This document shows, one piece after another, positions 36,475 through 45,112 of a DNA stretch of 64,000 nucleotides. Source of the stretch: Chromatiales bacterium (GTDB lineage: Bacteria > Pseudomonadota > Gammaproteobacteria > UBA6429 > Thiohalophilaceae); assembly GCA_027032075.1 (NCBI GenBank), contig JALVOC010000098.1, positions 50,278 through 114,277 of the forward strand, written 5' to 3'. The notes beneath the pieces are model-generated. The model searched no databases. It worked only from the letters and a program-made list of their open reading frames with translations, and was not told the DNA's origin. Position numbers and translations under genes: made by a program. Position 1 is the stretch's first letter. Every line of letters starts with the position of its first letter.

Positions 36475-36963
36475 ATGCGGAGAATAACAGGAATCCTGCT
36501 TTGCTTGCTTGTCAGTTCCATCGGCTGGGCCGATCCCCCGGCAGGTTATCCGTTTGTGGCATATGACGAAGGACTGCGTCTGGCACGGCAACAGAATAAA
36601 AAGATCTTTCTGTATTTCGGTCGCTATGGTTGCGGCTACTGCGGAAAAACCAACGTTGAAACCTTTTCCAATCGCGATTTGCGCAAGCTTTATATTAAAC
36701 ATTATATATTGGTATATGTTGATGCCGAGAGCGGTCGCCGTCTTACCCTGCCGGAGGGTGAGCGTATTACGGAAATGGAACTGGGAGCGCGCTTGAACGT
36801 ATTTTCCTCGCCGGTATTTCTTTATCTGGAACCAAGCGGTGAAATCATTCTCAGGGCGCCCGGCTATAAAACCGTCAAGGACTTCGAGGATTTCGACCGG
36901 TACGTGCAGGGCGGTTATTACCGCAACCAATCGATTAACGAATTTCTTGCAGGAAAGTCATGA
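36475..36963 (+). CDS. Periplasmic thioredoxin-like protein (SoxW-type)
   Basis: 162 aa. Perfect ribosome-binding site AAGGAGG 8 bp before the ATG; signal peptide ends SIGWAD. The thioredoxin-fold domain has a GRYGCGYCGKT redox site (CGYC), FLYLEPSGE and a cis-proline equivalent SSPVFLYL. This family (thioredoxin_7, SoxW-like) keeps periplasmic thiols reduced. The stop overlaps the next gene (ATGA), so it acts with the propeller protein downstream. Confidence 0.8.
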   Translation: MRRITGILLCLLVSSIGWADPPAGYPFVAYDEGLRLARQQNKKIFLYFGRYGCGYCGKTNVETFSNRDLRKLYIKHYILVYVDAESGRRLTLPEGERITEMELGARLNVFSSPVFLYLEPSGEIILRAPGYKTVKDFEDFDRYVQGGYYRNQSINEFLAGKS

Positions 36964-38165
36964 GAGCGGTCGCCATCCTCCTCGGTTACCTTGTGGCCAG
37001 CGCGGTTTTTGCGGCAGACTGGCAGTTTCAGAAACCGCTGGTTGTTACCGCGGCATCGCGCGGGGTTTTTTGTCATCTGGACGCCAGCGGGCGCAAATCA
37101 CTGGCGGTCTCTGACGATACCGTGGCTATCGTATGGGAGGACAATCGCAGCGGCAGTGCGCAGATTTATGCCGCGTTCAAGAAGATCGACGCCGATGGTT
37201 TTACGCCGCCGTTGCGCATCAGTGATGCGGGGCCGGCATATGAGCCCGCGGTCGCGGCGTTGCCGCATGGCCGCTTCGTGGCAGGTTGGGAAGCAAACGG
37301 ACGTGTCTGGTCAAGGCTGATCAGTCCGACGGAAAAAGGGCCGGTCACTGCACTTTCGTCCCATCCCGCCCAGCAGCTGACGCTGGCCAGAGCGGCGACG
37401 GAGGGAAAAGTGGTCGCAGCGTGGGCGCAGCGGCGGGACAAATGGTTTCAGATCATGACTGCCGGCCTGACGGTGCAAAACGGCGTGGTCGTTCCCCGCG
37501 CGGCGCGTCTGGTGGACGATGAGCCACCCCGGGATCATCAGTTTTATCCGGCGATTGCAGAAAGCCGTGCAGGAGTGGTAGTGGCATGGGAGGACCGCCG
37601 TCAGGGTGCGACACGGATCATGACTGCGTTTGCGCCGCCGGCAGGCGGCTTCGGACCGCCCCGGGTGCTGAATGATTTTCGTGCCTCACGTATTGCCAGA
37701 TTCGGTAATGGGACTGGCGCAATGCGGGTGGTGTTGGCGACCGATGGCCAGGCAAACGTTACTGCCGCATGGCTCGACAAGCGGGATTTTGAGGGGGGTT
37801 ATGACGTCTATGCCGCAGTCAGTGAAGATGGGGGAAAAACTTTCGCTGCTGATGAAATCGTGCAGGACATGCTGGGGGAAAACACACCGCAGTGGCATGC
37901 GGCTGTGGCAATGAGCCGGCAAGGGAATATTGTCGTCGCCTGGGATGACAGCCGGGAGGGAAGCAAGGATGTATGGTTCAGCACGCGTGAGGAGAGCTGG
38001 AGTGACGACAACACCTTCCCCGCCATGGAGGATGGCCGCAGTGAGGCTCATCCGGTGTTGGCGTACGATGATCATGGCCGTTTGCATGCTGCATGGCTGG
38101 AGTTACGGCAAGGCGCATCCGTGATCCGCTATGTGCAGGGTATGCAACGGTTTACCCCGCCATAA
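36960..38165 (+). CDS. Secreted beta-propeller (sialidase-like repeat) protein
   Basis: 401 aa with a signal peptide ending VFAAD. Seven or so repeats of a VAIVWEDNRSGSAQIYAAF type (compare VVVAWEDRRQGATRIMTAF, VTAAWLDKRDFEGGYDVYAAV, IVVAWDDSREGSKDVWFST) resemble Asp-box/BNR propeller blades. No sialidase catalytic residues are evident, so it is probably a binding or scaffold propeller. It is translationally coupled to the upstream thioredoxin-like gene, suggesting that a disulfide or thiol of this or another secreted protein is handled by that enzyme. Confidence 0.7.
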   Translation: MRAVAILLGYLVASAVFAADWQFQKPLVVTAASRGVFCHLDASGRKSLAVSDDTVAIVWEDNRSGSAQIYAAFKKIDADGFTPPLRISDAGPAYEPAVAALPHGRFVAGWEANGRVWSRLISPTEKGPVTALSSHPAQQLTLARAATEGKVVAAWAQRRDKWFQIMTAGLTVQNGVVVPRAARLVDDEPPRDHQFYPAIAESRAGVVVAWEDRRQGATRIMTAFAPPAGGFGPPRVLNDFRASRIARFGNGTGAMRVVLATDGQANVTAAWLDKRDFEGGYDVYAAVSEDGGKTFAADEIVQDMLGENTPQWHAAVAMSRQGNIVVAWDDSREGSKDVWFSTREESWSDDNTFPAMEDGRSEAHPVLAYDDHGRLHAAWLELRQGASVIRYVQGMQRFTPP

Positions 38166-38265
38166 GCCTGACGTGTCATGTGCTATTCCGGCTTGAGCGT
38201 TATCCTCATGCCGCGGCAGGAAAATGCAATGTTGCGTGCAATACGTTTCACAGAATCTTTTGCGG

Positions 38266-38931
38266 CTAACAGCGCTTGCGTGCCAGAGTAAGACCATCAC
38301 CGATCGGCAGCAGACTGATATCCACCCGCTGATCAAGGTGGAGTTTTTTGTTTAAGCTCCGTATTGCCACAGTGTCATCGTCCTGTATGTTGTCGTCTGC
38401 CACCCTGCCGCTCCAAAGAGTGTTATCGATGGCAAGCAGGCCTCCTGCTCGTAACAGTTGCAAACAGAGTTCGTAATAGGTGTCGTAGCCGGCTTTGTCC
38501 GCATCGATAAAGGCAAAATCGAACTGTTCCGCCCCGCCGTCGGCGAGCAATTGCTTGAGTGTGTTTACCGCACGCCCCAGCCGCAATTCAATCTTGTCGG
38601 CCACACCGGCAGTCTGCCAATAGCGTTGTGCCGTATCGGTCCACGCGGGATTGATATCACATGCAACGAGTTTTCCCTCCGGAGGCAATGCCAGGGCGAT
38701 ACACAGACTGCTGTATCCGGTGAATACGCCGATTTCAATGGCCTGCCGCGCACCGCTCAACTGGAGTAATAGCTGCATGAATTGTCCCTGTTCGGGGGAA
38801 ATCTGCATTTGTGCGTTTTCCAGACCGGCGGTTTCGGCGCGCAGTTTTTCAAGTATCCCCGCTTCACGCAGGGAGACGGCCTGCAGGTAGGTATACAGCT
38901 TTTCATCCAGGTTCAAAGTTTGGGTGGACAT
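38266..38931 (-). CDS. SAM-dependent O-methyltransferase (class I, CCoAOMT-like)
   Basis: 221 aa. Motifs: QFMQLLLQLSGARQAIEIGVFTGYSSL (motif I EIGVFTG), KLVACDINP, FDFAFIDADK and LLRAGGLLAIDNTLWSG. This matches metal-dependent catechol- or caffeoyl-CoA-type O-methyltransferases, which in bacteria act on small phenols or tRNA-related substrates. No neighbouring pathway helps to choose a substrate. Confidence 0.85.
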   Translation of the reverse strand: MSTQTLNLDEKLYTYLQAVSLREAGILEKLRAETAGLENAQMQISPEQGQFMQLLLQLSGARQAIEIGVFTGYSSLCIALALPPEGKLVACDINPAWTDTAQRYWQTAGVADKIELRLGRAVNTLKQLLADGGAEQFDFAFIDADKAGYDTYYELCLQLLRAGGLLAIDNTLWSGRVADDNIQDDDTVAIRSLNKKLHLDQRVDISLLPIGDGLTLARKRC

Positions 38932-39025
38932 GAGTTATTTCCGTTCCTGTCAGAGGTTACAGAGTAAGCGATTAGAGGCATAATCAAATATCGGAAGCCG
39001 TAAAACAAGATCCGCACGGGTATAG

Positions 39026-39775
39026 ATGGCAATACTCTGGCAAAAAAATATCAAGGGTGTTCAATATGAGGTGCGCACTGCCGGGCGCAGTCGCCGCTTG
39101 TACACCGATGGCGTGTTTCACAGCCAGTACCATCCCGCACGGGGCTGGGCCGGCGGGGTATGGGATCTGTTGATGCTGCCAGCGTTTTTCTATCCGCCCC
39201 GGCAGATACGGCGTGTGCTGGTGCTGGGGGTGGGCGGTGGCGCGGTGATTCAGCAGTTACATCGTTTCGTAAAGCCGGAACTCATCATCGGGGTGGAACT
39301 GAATCCGGTTCACCTGCAGGTGGCGCGGCGTTTTTTCGGTATAAACAAAAGAATCGCGCAGTTGGTTCACGCCGATGCGCTCGCCTGGCTGAAAGAATAT
39401 GAGGGTCCCCCGTTTGATCTGATCGTGGAGGATCTGTTTACGGAAAGGAATGGCGAACCGGTGCGGGTGGTGCAGGCCGGTGGCCGCTGGCTTGATACCC
39501 TCAGCAGGAATTTGACCAGGGAGGGTATGCTGGTGATGAATTTTATTGGTGCGCATGATTTGCGTAACAGCGCCTGTTGCAGGCAGGTGCGGGCTGCAAA
39601 AAAATTCAAAGCAGCATTTCAACTCAGTTTGCCGGTTTACGAGAATGCGGTGGGGGCTTTTCTGAAAACTGCATCCACCAGCCGCATCCTGCGCAAACAC
39701 CTTGCCACCACCGAAGGCTTGCCCATGAATGAAATTGATTTTCGTATACGGCGCTTAACCTTCTGCCGGGAGTGA
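39026..39775 (+). CDS. Spermidine synthase-like methyltransferase-fold protein
   Basis: 249 aa. The spermidine synthase fold is visible: VLVLGVGGGAVIQQL (SAM or decarboxylated-SAM loop), GVELNPVHLQVARRFF, QLVHADALAWLK and FDLIVEDLF. The N-terminal beta domain is shortened and there is no clear putrescine-binding site, so it may be a class I methyltransferase of unknown target rather than SpeE. Start codon well placed after the divergent O-methyltransferase gene. Confidence 0.65.
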   Translation: MAILWQKNIKGVQYEVRTAGRSRRLYTDGVFHSQYHPARGWAGGVWDLLMLPAFFYPPRQIRRVLVLGVGGGAVIQQLHRFVKPELIIGVELNPVHLQVARRFFGINKRIAQLVHADALAWLKEYEGPPFDLIVEDLFTERNGEPVRVVQAGGRWLDTLSRNLTREGMLVMNFIGAHDLRNSACCRQVRAAKKFKAAFQLSLPVYENAVGAFLKTASTSRILRKHLATTEGLPMNEIDFRIRRLTFCRE

Positions 39776-39810
39776 AACGCGTGGGCGATAAGCCGTTTCC
39801 TCGGCAAAAA

Positions 39811-41703
39811 TCAGCGCATTGCCTCCAGCTCCTCACTTTTGAGTAACCAGTTTTCTTCTGTCTGTTTGAGTTGCCTGAGCACTTCCGTCTGCTCGAGCAA
39901 GAGTGCATTCAGCTGTTGTTTCCGGTTTTCGGCATAAATATCCGGATCGGCCAATCGCTGTTGCAGTTCCATCTTTTGCCGCTCCAGTGTAGTGAGTGCT
40001 TTTTCCAGTTGTTGCACCTCCTTACGCAACGGCTGCAGGCGCTGGCGTTTTTCCGCCGCGTCACGGCGTTGTTGTTTGCGGGCAGCGGCAGTATGTTCGG
40101 TGTCTGCGGCGGCATGCATGTTTTCCTGCCCTTTTTCATGCTGCCGCAGATAGTCGCGGTAATCCTCCAGATCCCCGTCGAATGCCGTCACCTTGCCGTC
40201 ATGCACCAGATAAAACTGATCCGTCACACTGCGTAACAGGTGCCGATCATGGGAGACGATCACCATTGCACCCTGGTATTCCTGCAGGGCGAGCGACAGC
40301 GCCAGACGCATTTCAACGTCCAGGTGGTTGGTCGGTTCGTCGAGTAACAGCAGATTGGGCCGTTGGTAAACCAGCAAGGCCAGTACCAGGCGCGCTTTCT
40401 CGCCGCCGGAAAAGGGGGCGACCGCCGCCGTTGCCTGCTCACCCTGAAAACCGAAGTTTCCAAGAAAGTCCCGCAGACTTTGCTCGCTTGCAGCGGGGTC
40501 GAGTCTTTGGATATGAGTGAGGGGTGATTCATCGTGGCGCAGCTGTTCCAGCTGGTGCTGGGCAAAATAGCCGGTTTTGATATATTTTGATGTTTCGAGT
40601 TTGCCGGAGAGGGGAGCCAGTTCACCTGCAAGTAGCTTGATCAGCGTGGATTTACCCGCGCCGTTCGGACCCAGCAGGCCAAAGCGGTTGCCGGGGCGCA
40701 GATCCAGGCTGACGTGGTTGATGATCGGGGTTGTCTCGTAACCTGCCGCGACCTCGTCCAGTTGCAGCAGCGTGTGAGGCAGTTTCTGCGGCGGTGGAAA
40801 GTCGAAGTGGAAAGGTGAGTCGACATGTGCCGGTGCGATGCGTCTCATTTTTTCCAGCGTCTTCAGCCGGCTTTGCGCCTGTTTGGCTTTGCTTGCCTTG
40901 GCACGGAATCGATCCACAAAGGCCTGTATGTGAGAGATTTCCCGTTGCTGCCTCTCGTATGCGGCTTGTTGCTGTGCCAGGCGTTCTGCGCAGCGGTTTT
41001 CAAATTCGGAATAGTTGCCGTTATAGATCTGAATTTTTGCCTGTTCGATATGGACAATCCGCTTTACCACCCGGTCGAGAAAATCACGGTCATGTGAAAT
41101 CAATAACAGGGTGCCGCCGTATTGGCGTAACCACTCTTCCAGCCAGAGCACCGCATCCAGATCCAGGTGGTTGGTCGGCTCATCCAGCAGCAGAATATCC
41201 GAGCGGCACATCAGTGCCTGCGCCAGATTGAGTCGCATACGCCAGCCGCCGGAGAAGCTCTTTACCGGCACCGCCAGTTGTTCCTGGCTGAAACCAAGAC
41301 CATGCAGCAACCTGGCTGCACGCGCCGGTGCGGTATAGCCGTCGATGGCGTCGATGCGGGCATGCAGACCGGCCAGTTGACTGCCATCGTTATGCCGTTC
41401 GGCTGCGGCAAGGCGGGCTTGCAGCTGACGCAGTTCCTGATCACCATCCAGCACATAATCGAGCGCCGCGGTCGCCACCGCAGGGGTTTGCTGGGCAACG
41501 TGGGCGATATTCACTCCCGGTGGCAGGCTGAGATCACCCGTATCGGCATGCAGCTCGCCGCGAATGAGTGAAAACAGGCTGGATTTGCCACAGCCGTTGG
41601 CGCCGGTAATGCCAACCTTGTCGCCCGCATGGATGGTAAAGGAGGCCTGCTCGAACAGCAGCCGGGGTCCGCGCCGCAAGCCTAAATCTGTAAATCTCAA
41701 CAT
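39811..41703 (-). CDS. ABC-F family ATPase (YheS type)
   Basis: 630 aa with two ABC cassettes: GITGANGCGKSS with SFSGGWRMRLNLAQALMC and LLLDEPTNHLD in the first, and GLLGPNGAGKST with APFSGGEKARLVLALLV and LLLDEPTNHLD in the second. A linker with long helices (AERHNDGSQL, AYERQQREISHIQAFVDRFRAKA) separates them and a C-terminal coiled coil (RLQPLRKEVQQLEKALTTLERQ) ends it. There is no membrane part; such proteins act on ribosomes. YheS-like rather than Uup or EttA is judged from length and C-terminus. Confidence 0.85.
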   Translation of the reverse strand: MLRFTDLGLRRGPRLLFEQASFTIHAGDKVGITGANGCGKSSLFSLIRGELHADTGDLSLPPGVNIAHVAQQTPAVATAALDYVLDGDQELRQLQARLAAAERHNDGSQLAGLHARIDAIDGYTAPARAARLLHGLGFSQEQLAVPVKSFSGGWRMRLNLAQALMCRSDILLLDEPTNHLDLDAVLWLEEWLRQYGGTLLLISHDRDFLDRVVKRIVHIEQAKIQIYNGNYSEFENRCAERLAQQQAAYERQQREISHIQAFVDRFRAKASKAKQAQSRLKTLEKMRRIAPAHVDSPFHFDFPPPQKLPHTLLQLDEVAAGYETTPIINHVSLDLRPGNRFGLLGPNGAGKSTLIKLLAGELAPLSGKLETSKYIKTGYFAQHQLEQLRHDESPLTHIQRLDPAASEQSLRDFLGNFGFQGEQATAAVAPFSGGEKARLVLALLVYQRPNLLLLDEPTNHLDVEMRLALSLALQEYQGAMVIVSHDRHLLRSVTDQFYLVHDGKVTAFDGDLEDYRDYLRQHEKGQENMHAAADTEHTAAARKQQRRDAAEKRQRLQPLRKEVQQLEKALTTLERQKMELQQRLADPDIYAENRKQQLNALLLEQTEVLRQLKQTEENWLLKSEELEAMR

Positions 41704-41827
41704 AGCGGTTATTGTAGCAATTAAGCAGGCCGCTGTAGTCTGCCGGGACGATGCGTTGCCTGCCGGCCAATGTGATAAACTGGGTTATTATTCTCAGGAT
41801 AAGAACAACACAAGGGAGAGGCACCAG

Positions 41828-42589
41828 ATGAGTGAGCAGCATTCCAATCAGCCAGCTGATGCAAATTTCAGACAGACCGGCAGCATTGCGCCGCTGGTCG
41901 TGCCGGCCGGGCACGGTATCGGCTGGTTTGCCGATGCCTTTGCCTTATTCAAGCGGTCACCGGGTATTTGGATGCTGAATAGCGTGATTTTTTTTATAGT
42001 CATTATCCTGATCAACATGGTGCCACTGTTGTCCATCGTGGCGAGCATTTTACTGCCGGTATTTGTCGCCGGTATGATTCTGGGTTGCCGTGATCTGGAT
42101 GAAGGGAAGGAACTGGAGGTGGCGCACGTTTTTGCCGGCTTTCAGACACGAACCGCCCCCCTCATCGCTCTGGGAGCGGTGAATATGCTGTTTTCCATAC
42201 TCATGATGATAATCATGATGGTGGGTGTGTTTGGCGCCGGCTCCATGGACATGATGCACATGGATTTTACCGGCGTTACGGATACCGCCTCCATGGCGAT
42301 GATGACATTGCCGTACCTCATCGTCATGCTGCTGGCAATCCCGATTGCGATGCTGTTCTGGTTCGCTCCGGCAATCATCGTGCTGAATGAGAATATCGGA
42401 GTGCTGCAGGCGATGAAATTGAGCTTTACCGGTTGCCTGATAAATATGCTGCCGTTTTTACTCTATGGCCTGCTTGGTCTGTTGCTGATGGTTGCCGCCA
42501 CCATCCCGCTTGCACTCGGTTGGCTGGTGTTGGGGCCGGTTCTGTTCGGGACGATTTATGTAAGCTACAAAGATATCTATCTAAAATAA
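41828..42589 (+). CDS. BPSS1780-like integral membrane protein
   Basis: 253 aa from the ATG at 41828 (GGGAGAGG 9 bp upstream). About six transmembrane segments, with a short soluble N-terminus, then FALFKRSPGIWMLNSVIFFIV, the conserved LPVFVAGMILGCRDLDEGK loop, a Met-rich stretch (MLFSILMMIIMMV) and NENIGVLQAMKLSFTGC. I assign the BPSS1780 family from memory. The stop codon TAA is part of the palindromic repeat that begins at 42581, so the last residues (IYLK) are coded by repeat sequence. Confidence 0.7.
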   Translation: MSEQHSNQPADANFRQTGSIAPLVVPAGHGIGWFADAFALFKRSPGIWMLNSVIFFIVIILINMVPLLSIVASILLPVFVAGMILGCRDLDEGKELEVAHVFAGFQTRTAPLIALGAVNMLFSILMMIIMMVGVFGAGSMDMMHMDFTGVTDTASMAMMTLPYLIVMLLAIPIAMLFWFAPAIIVLNENIGVLQAMKLSFTGCLINMLPFLLYGLLGLLLMVAATIPLALGWLVLGPVLFGTIYVSYKDIYLK

Positions 42590-42892
42590 GCGTTCCGAAT
42601 ACCAGATCATTTAGTATTATTGCCAGATTCAAGTATCACATCAGGACCAGAGGTCTTTTATATGACACGCTGTAAATACCGTCGTTCCCGCACATCCATG
42701 TGCTCCACGACACTTGTACATCCTGTACATCGTCCAGGTAAGCTCGACAGCCGCATCTGACCGCCAGGGATGGCGGAAATGCATAAGGATTGTCGGGAAC
42801 AATCCATGCCCTGCGGCTGACGGTCATATAAAAGACCTCTGGTCCTGATGCTCCGTTTCCCAAGTGTACTGGTGTTCGGAACACCTATTTAG
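42581..42892 (+). repeat. CTAAATA palindromic repeat, full-length copy B
   Basis: 312 bp. Left end CTAAAATAAGCGTTCCGAAT, right end TTCGGAACACCTATTTAG. Arms around AGGACCAGAGGTCTTTTA and TAAAAGACCTCTGGTCCT form a near-perfect long stem; the centre shares a CATCCATGTGCTCCACGACA block with copy C. It overlaps the 3' end of the upstream CDS by nine bases. Confidence 0.93.
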
Positions 42893-42893
42893 A

Positions 42894-43187
42894 TTAATCC
42901 GACTGCTCCGTCATACCCTTATAGTCAAAACCATTGTCCAGCAGGATTTTTTTAACAAATGCCTTGCTGAGAGTTGTTGATGAGTCTGTTGTTACCAACA
43001 GCACCCCGTCCGTATCCACCTCAAAATCCTTTACGCCTTTCATTCGTAAAAATTTCTGCTCCAGATCATAGGCGCAATAGTCGCAGTCAAGTGCATTGGT
43101 GTGGATAGCATAGATTTTGCCATCCGCCTAGGTGTTTGCCGAGGCAATGCCGCCAAGCAGGAATATCAAATATTTCAATCGTGCCAT
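42894..43187 (-). pseudogene. HMA-type metal-binding protein gene with in-frame amber stop
   Basis: Read on the minus strand, ATG at 43187 starts a signal peptide (ARLKYLIFLLGGIASANT), then TAG at 43128-43130 (codon 20) stops it exactly at the expected signal-peptidase region. After the stop the frame continues for 77 codons, encoding ADGKIYAIHTNALDCDYCAY, a CxxC heavy-metal-associated (MerP/CopZ-like) domain, VDTDGVLLVTT and a final EQSD. Thus the full gene is a periplasmic metallochaperone broken by one nonsense codon. The repeat copy B begins two bases after its stop codon. Confidence 0.75.
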
Positions 43188-43768
43188 TTTTCAGCTCGCT
43201 CTGATTTAGTGGCGTTTTTTTTCGGTCACTTTGAACAGGGCTGCGCGCGCTCCTGTCAGATCAATAGGTTACTTCCAGAGCCAGCGCCTGTTCTTTCTCA
43301 TCAAATGTCTTCCCGGATTCTACCGCGGCTGCGACGGTAATGCCGTCTTTGAGCAAAATATGTGGATCCCCCCCCACAAGGTCGGGGCAAGGTCCGGCAC
43401 CTGTTTGCAGAGGAGACTCATCCATAAACCGGAGATGAGCACCGCACAGCTGAATAACGCTCATATCGAACGCGATGCCAGCCGTTTCTTTGCTATTCTG
43501 AATCCAGCTGCCAGTTCAATATTTTGTCTTACGTTATTTCGATGTAATCAAGCCTGCGGGATGGAGTCAACTCCAGGTCGAGCCCTGCTACAAACGATCC
43601 CGCGAATAAAATGGCATGGAATGTAACGGGCGTTTTCATAAGATAATAAAACCAGGACAAACGGCTTACCCGTCAGCCAGGGGTTTTGGTAAAGTCAAAA
43701 ATCATATAAATAATCCTGAAGAATCAATGAGGAAAATAGAACAGGAGTTGCTCCTGCTGAGGTAAGGC
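43188..43768. other. Decayed region upstream of the HMA pseudogene
   Basis: 580 bases with no intact gene. On the minus strand a 67-codon frame (43261-43464) reads IQLCGAHLRFMDESPLQ and later GDPHILLKDGITVAAAV; another frame shows LDLELTPSRRLDYIEIT. These look like pieces of one degraded gene, family unknown. The last 100 bases before 43769 should hold the promoter of the next gene. Confidence 0.35.
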
Positions 43769-44794
43769 ATGGTCACGAAAAAGAAAATCCGGAAAAAAGC
43801 AAAAAAGAAAACCGCGGCGAAAAAAACCGGCCGCAGGAAAAAAACGGGCAAGTTGGCCCCGAGCAAACAAAAGCGGGGGCTCATCGCCAGTGAAATGGTA
43901 TTGAGTACCTCTGCGCCGGAGCTGTCTTCCCTGGTTGCGGAAGTGGAGGCGGCAGGCGGGGCGGCAATCGGAGGTTATCGTGAGCCATTGTCCGGTGGCG
44001 CGATGTTATTGGCTGCCCTGCCTTTGAAGGCGGTACAGCCAACCCCCTTTCAGCGCGATCTCTCACCGACACACACCAAACGGCTGGCACAAAAAATCGA
44101 GGAGAGTGGTGCCTTTCTGGATCCCCTGATTGTGGTGCGCGGGGATGATGGACGTTTGTGGACCCCAAATGGGCGCCATCGGCTGGCTGCCGCCAAAATG
44201 TTGGGTTTGCAGCTGATCACCGCACTGGTTTCGCCCGATGAGGCGTTGGCCTACAAGATCCTGGCGCTGAATACCGAAAAGGCACATAACCTCAAGGATC
44301 GCAGCCTGGAGGTGATCCGCATGGCGCAGGCATTGGCGGAGATCAAACCGCGGGCAAAAGAGTCGAGCTATGCGAATGAATTCGAGGCGCCGGAACTTCT
44401 GACCCTGGGGATCATCTACCAGGCAAACAAACGTTTTGCCGGGGGTGCCTACAGTCCATTTCTGAAGAAGGTCGATCGTTTCAGCGAGCGCGGCCTGAAA
44501 GTCAGCCTGCGGCAAAGGGAAAACTATGCGGCGCGTTTGCTGGACATCGAGGTGCAGGTGAAGCGGATTATTGAGGCATTGCAGAAAAGGGGCTTCAAGT
44601 CACCCTATTTACGCAGTTATGTGGTTGCGCGTATCAATCCGGTACGTTTCCACCGGGCGAAGAAAGGGGATAGCACGCCACCCATGAGCATGGCGGCGGC
44701 GCTTACCCGTATGGCGGCTGCCGCCAGGAAGTTCGACGTGAGTTCGGTCAAGTTTGGCGAACTCGCACTGGTCGCCGCCGTCGCGGAGGAATAG
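43769..44794 (+). CDS. ParB/Srx-fold protein with a lysine-rich N-terminal tail
   Basis: 341 aa. The first 35 residues are strongly basic (KKKIRKKAKKKTAAKKTGRR), resembling the H1-like protein at 27 kb. A ParB N-terminal-like domain follows, with PTPFQRDLSPTHTKRLAQKI, FLDPLIVVRGDDG and the box PNGRHRLAAAKMLG (GRHR, near residue 133), then a helical region without the usual ParB helix-turn-helix and dimer domain being obvious. No parA or parS sites are near, so it is probably not the chromosome-partition ParB; other ParB-like proteins are CTPases or nucleases. Confidence 0.65.
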   Translation: MVTKKKIRKKAKKKTAAKKTGRRKKTGKLAPSKQKRGLIASEMVLSTSAPELSSLVAEVEAAGGAAIGGYREPLSGGAMLLAALPLKAVQPTPFQRDLSPTHTKRLAQKIEESGAFLDPLIVVRGDDGRLWTPNGRHRLAAAKMLGLQLITALVSPDEALAYKILALNTEKAHNLKDRSLEVIRMAQALAEIKPRAKESSYANEFEAPELLTLGIIYQANKRFAGGAYSPFLKKVDRFSERGLKVSLRQRENYAARLLDIEVQVKRIIEALQKRGFKSPYLRSYVVARINPVRFHRAKKGDSTPPMSMAAALTRMAAAARKFDVSSVKFGELALVAAVAEE

Positions 44795-44825
44795 CAGATG
44801 CCATGCCGTTACTGGTGCGTGTCAG

Positions 44826-45083
44826 CTAAATAAGTGTTCCGAATACCAGATCATTTAACATTATTGGCAGATTCTGGTTTCGCATTAGGACCAGAGGTCT
44901 TTTACATGACACGCTGTAAATACAGTCGTTCCCGCACATCCATGTGCTCCACGACACTTGTACATCCTGTACATCGTCCAGTAAGCTCGACAGCCGCCTC
45001 CCTGCGGCTGACGGTCATGTAAAAGACCTCTGGTCCTAATGCTCCGTTTCCCAAGTGTACTGGTATTCGGAACGCCTATTTAG
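44826..45083 (+). repeat. CTAAATA palindromic repeat, full-length copy C
   Basis: 258 bp. Left end CTAAATAAGTGTTCCGAATA; right end CGGAACGCCTATTTAG. Perfect 29-bp inverted arms at 44882-44910 and 45014-45042. Best-preserved copy and the one to use as reference. Confidence 0.95.
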
Positions 45084-45112
45084 ATGCACTGGTATCCGCA
45101 ACGCGTATTTAG
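45084..45112 (+). repeat. Second, degenerate right end of the repeat
   Basis: ATGCACTGGTATCCGCAACG followed by CGTATTTAG directly after copy C repeats its outer end with several substitutions, as if an older copy had been left when copy C inserted. It provides the stop codon of the minus-strand DUF2235 gene. Confidence 0.7.

Noticed and set aside
43231..43626. 131-codon plus-strand frame
   Set aside because: Antisense of decayed minus-strand coding sequence; Cys and Pro scattered without any domain.
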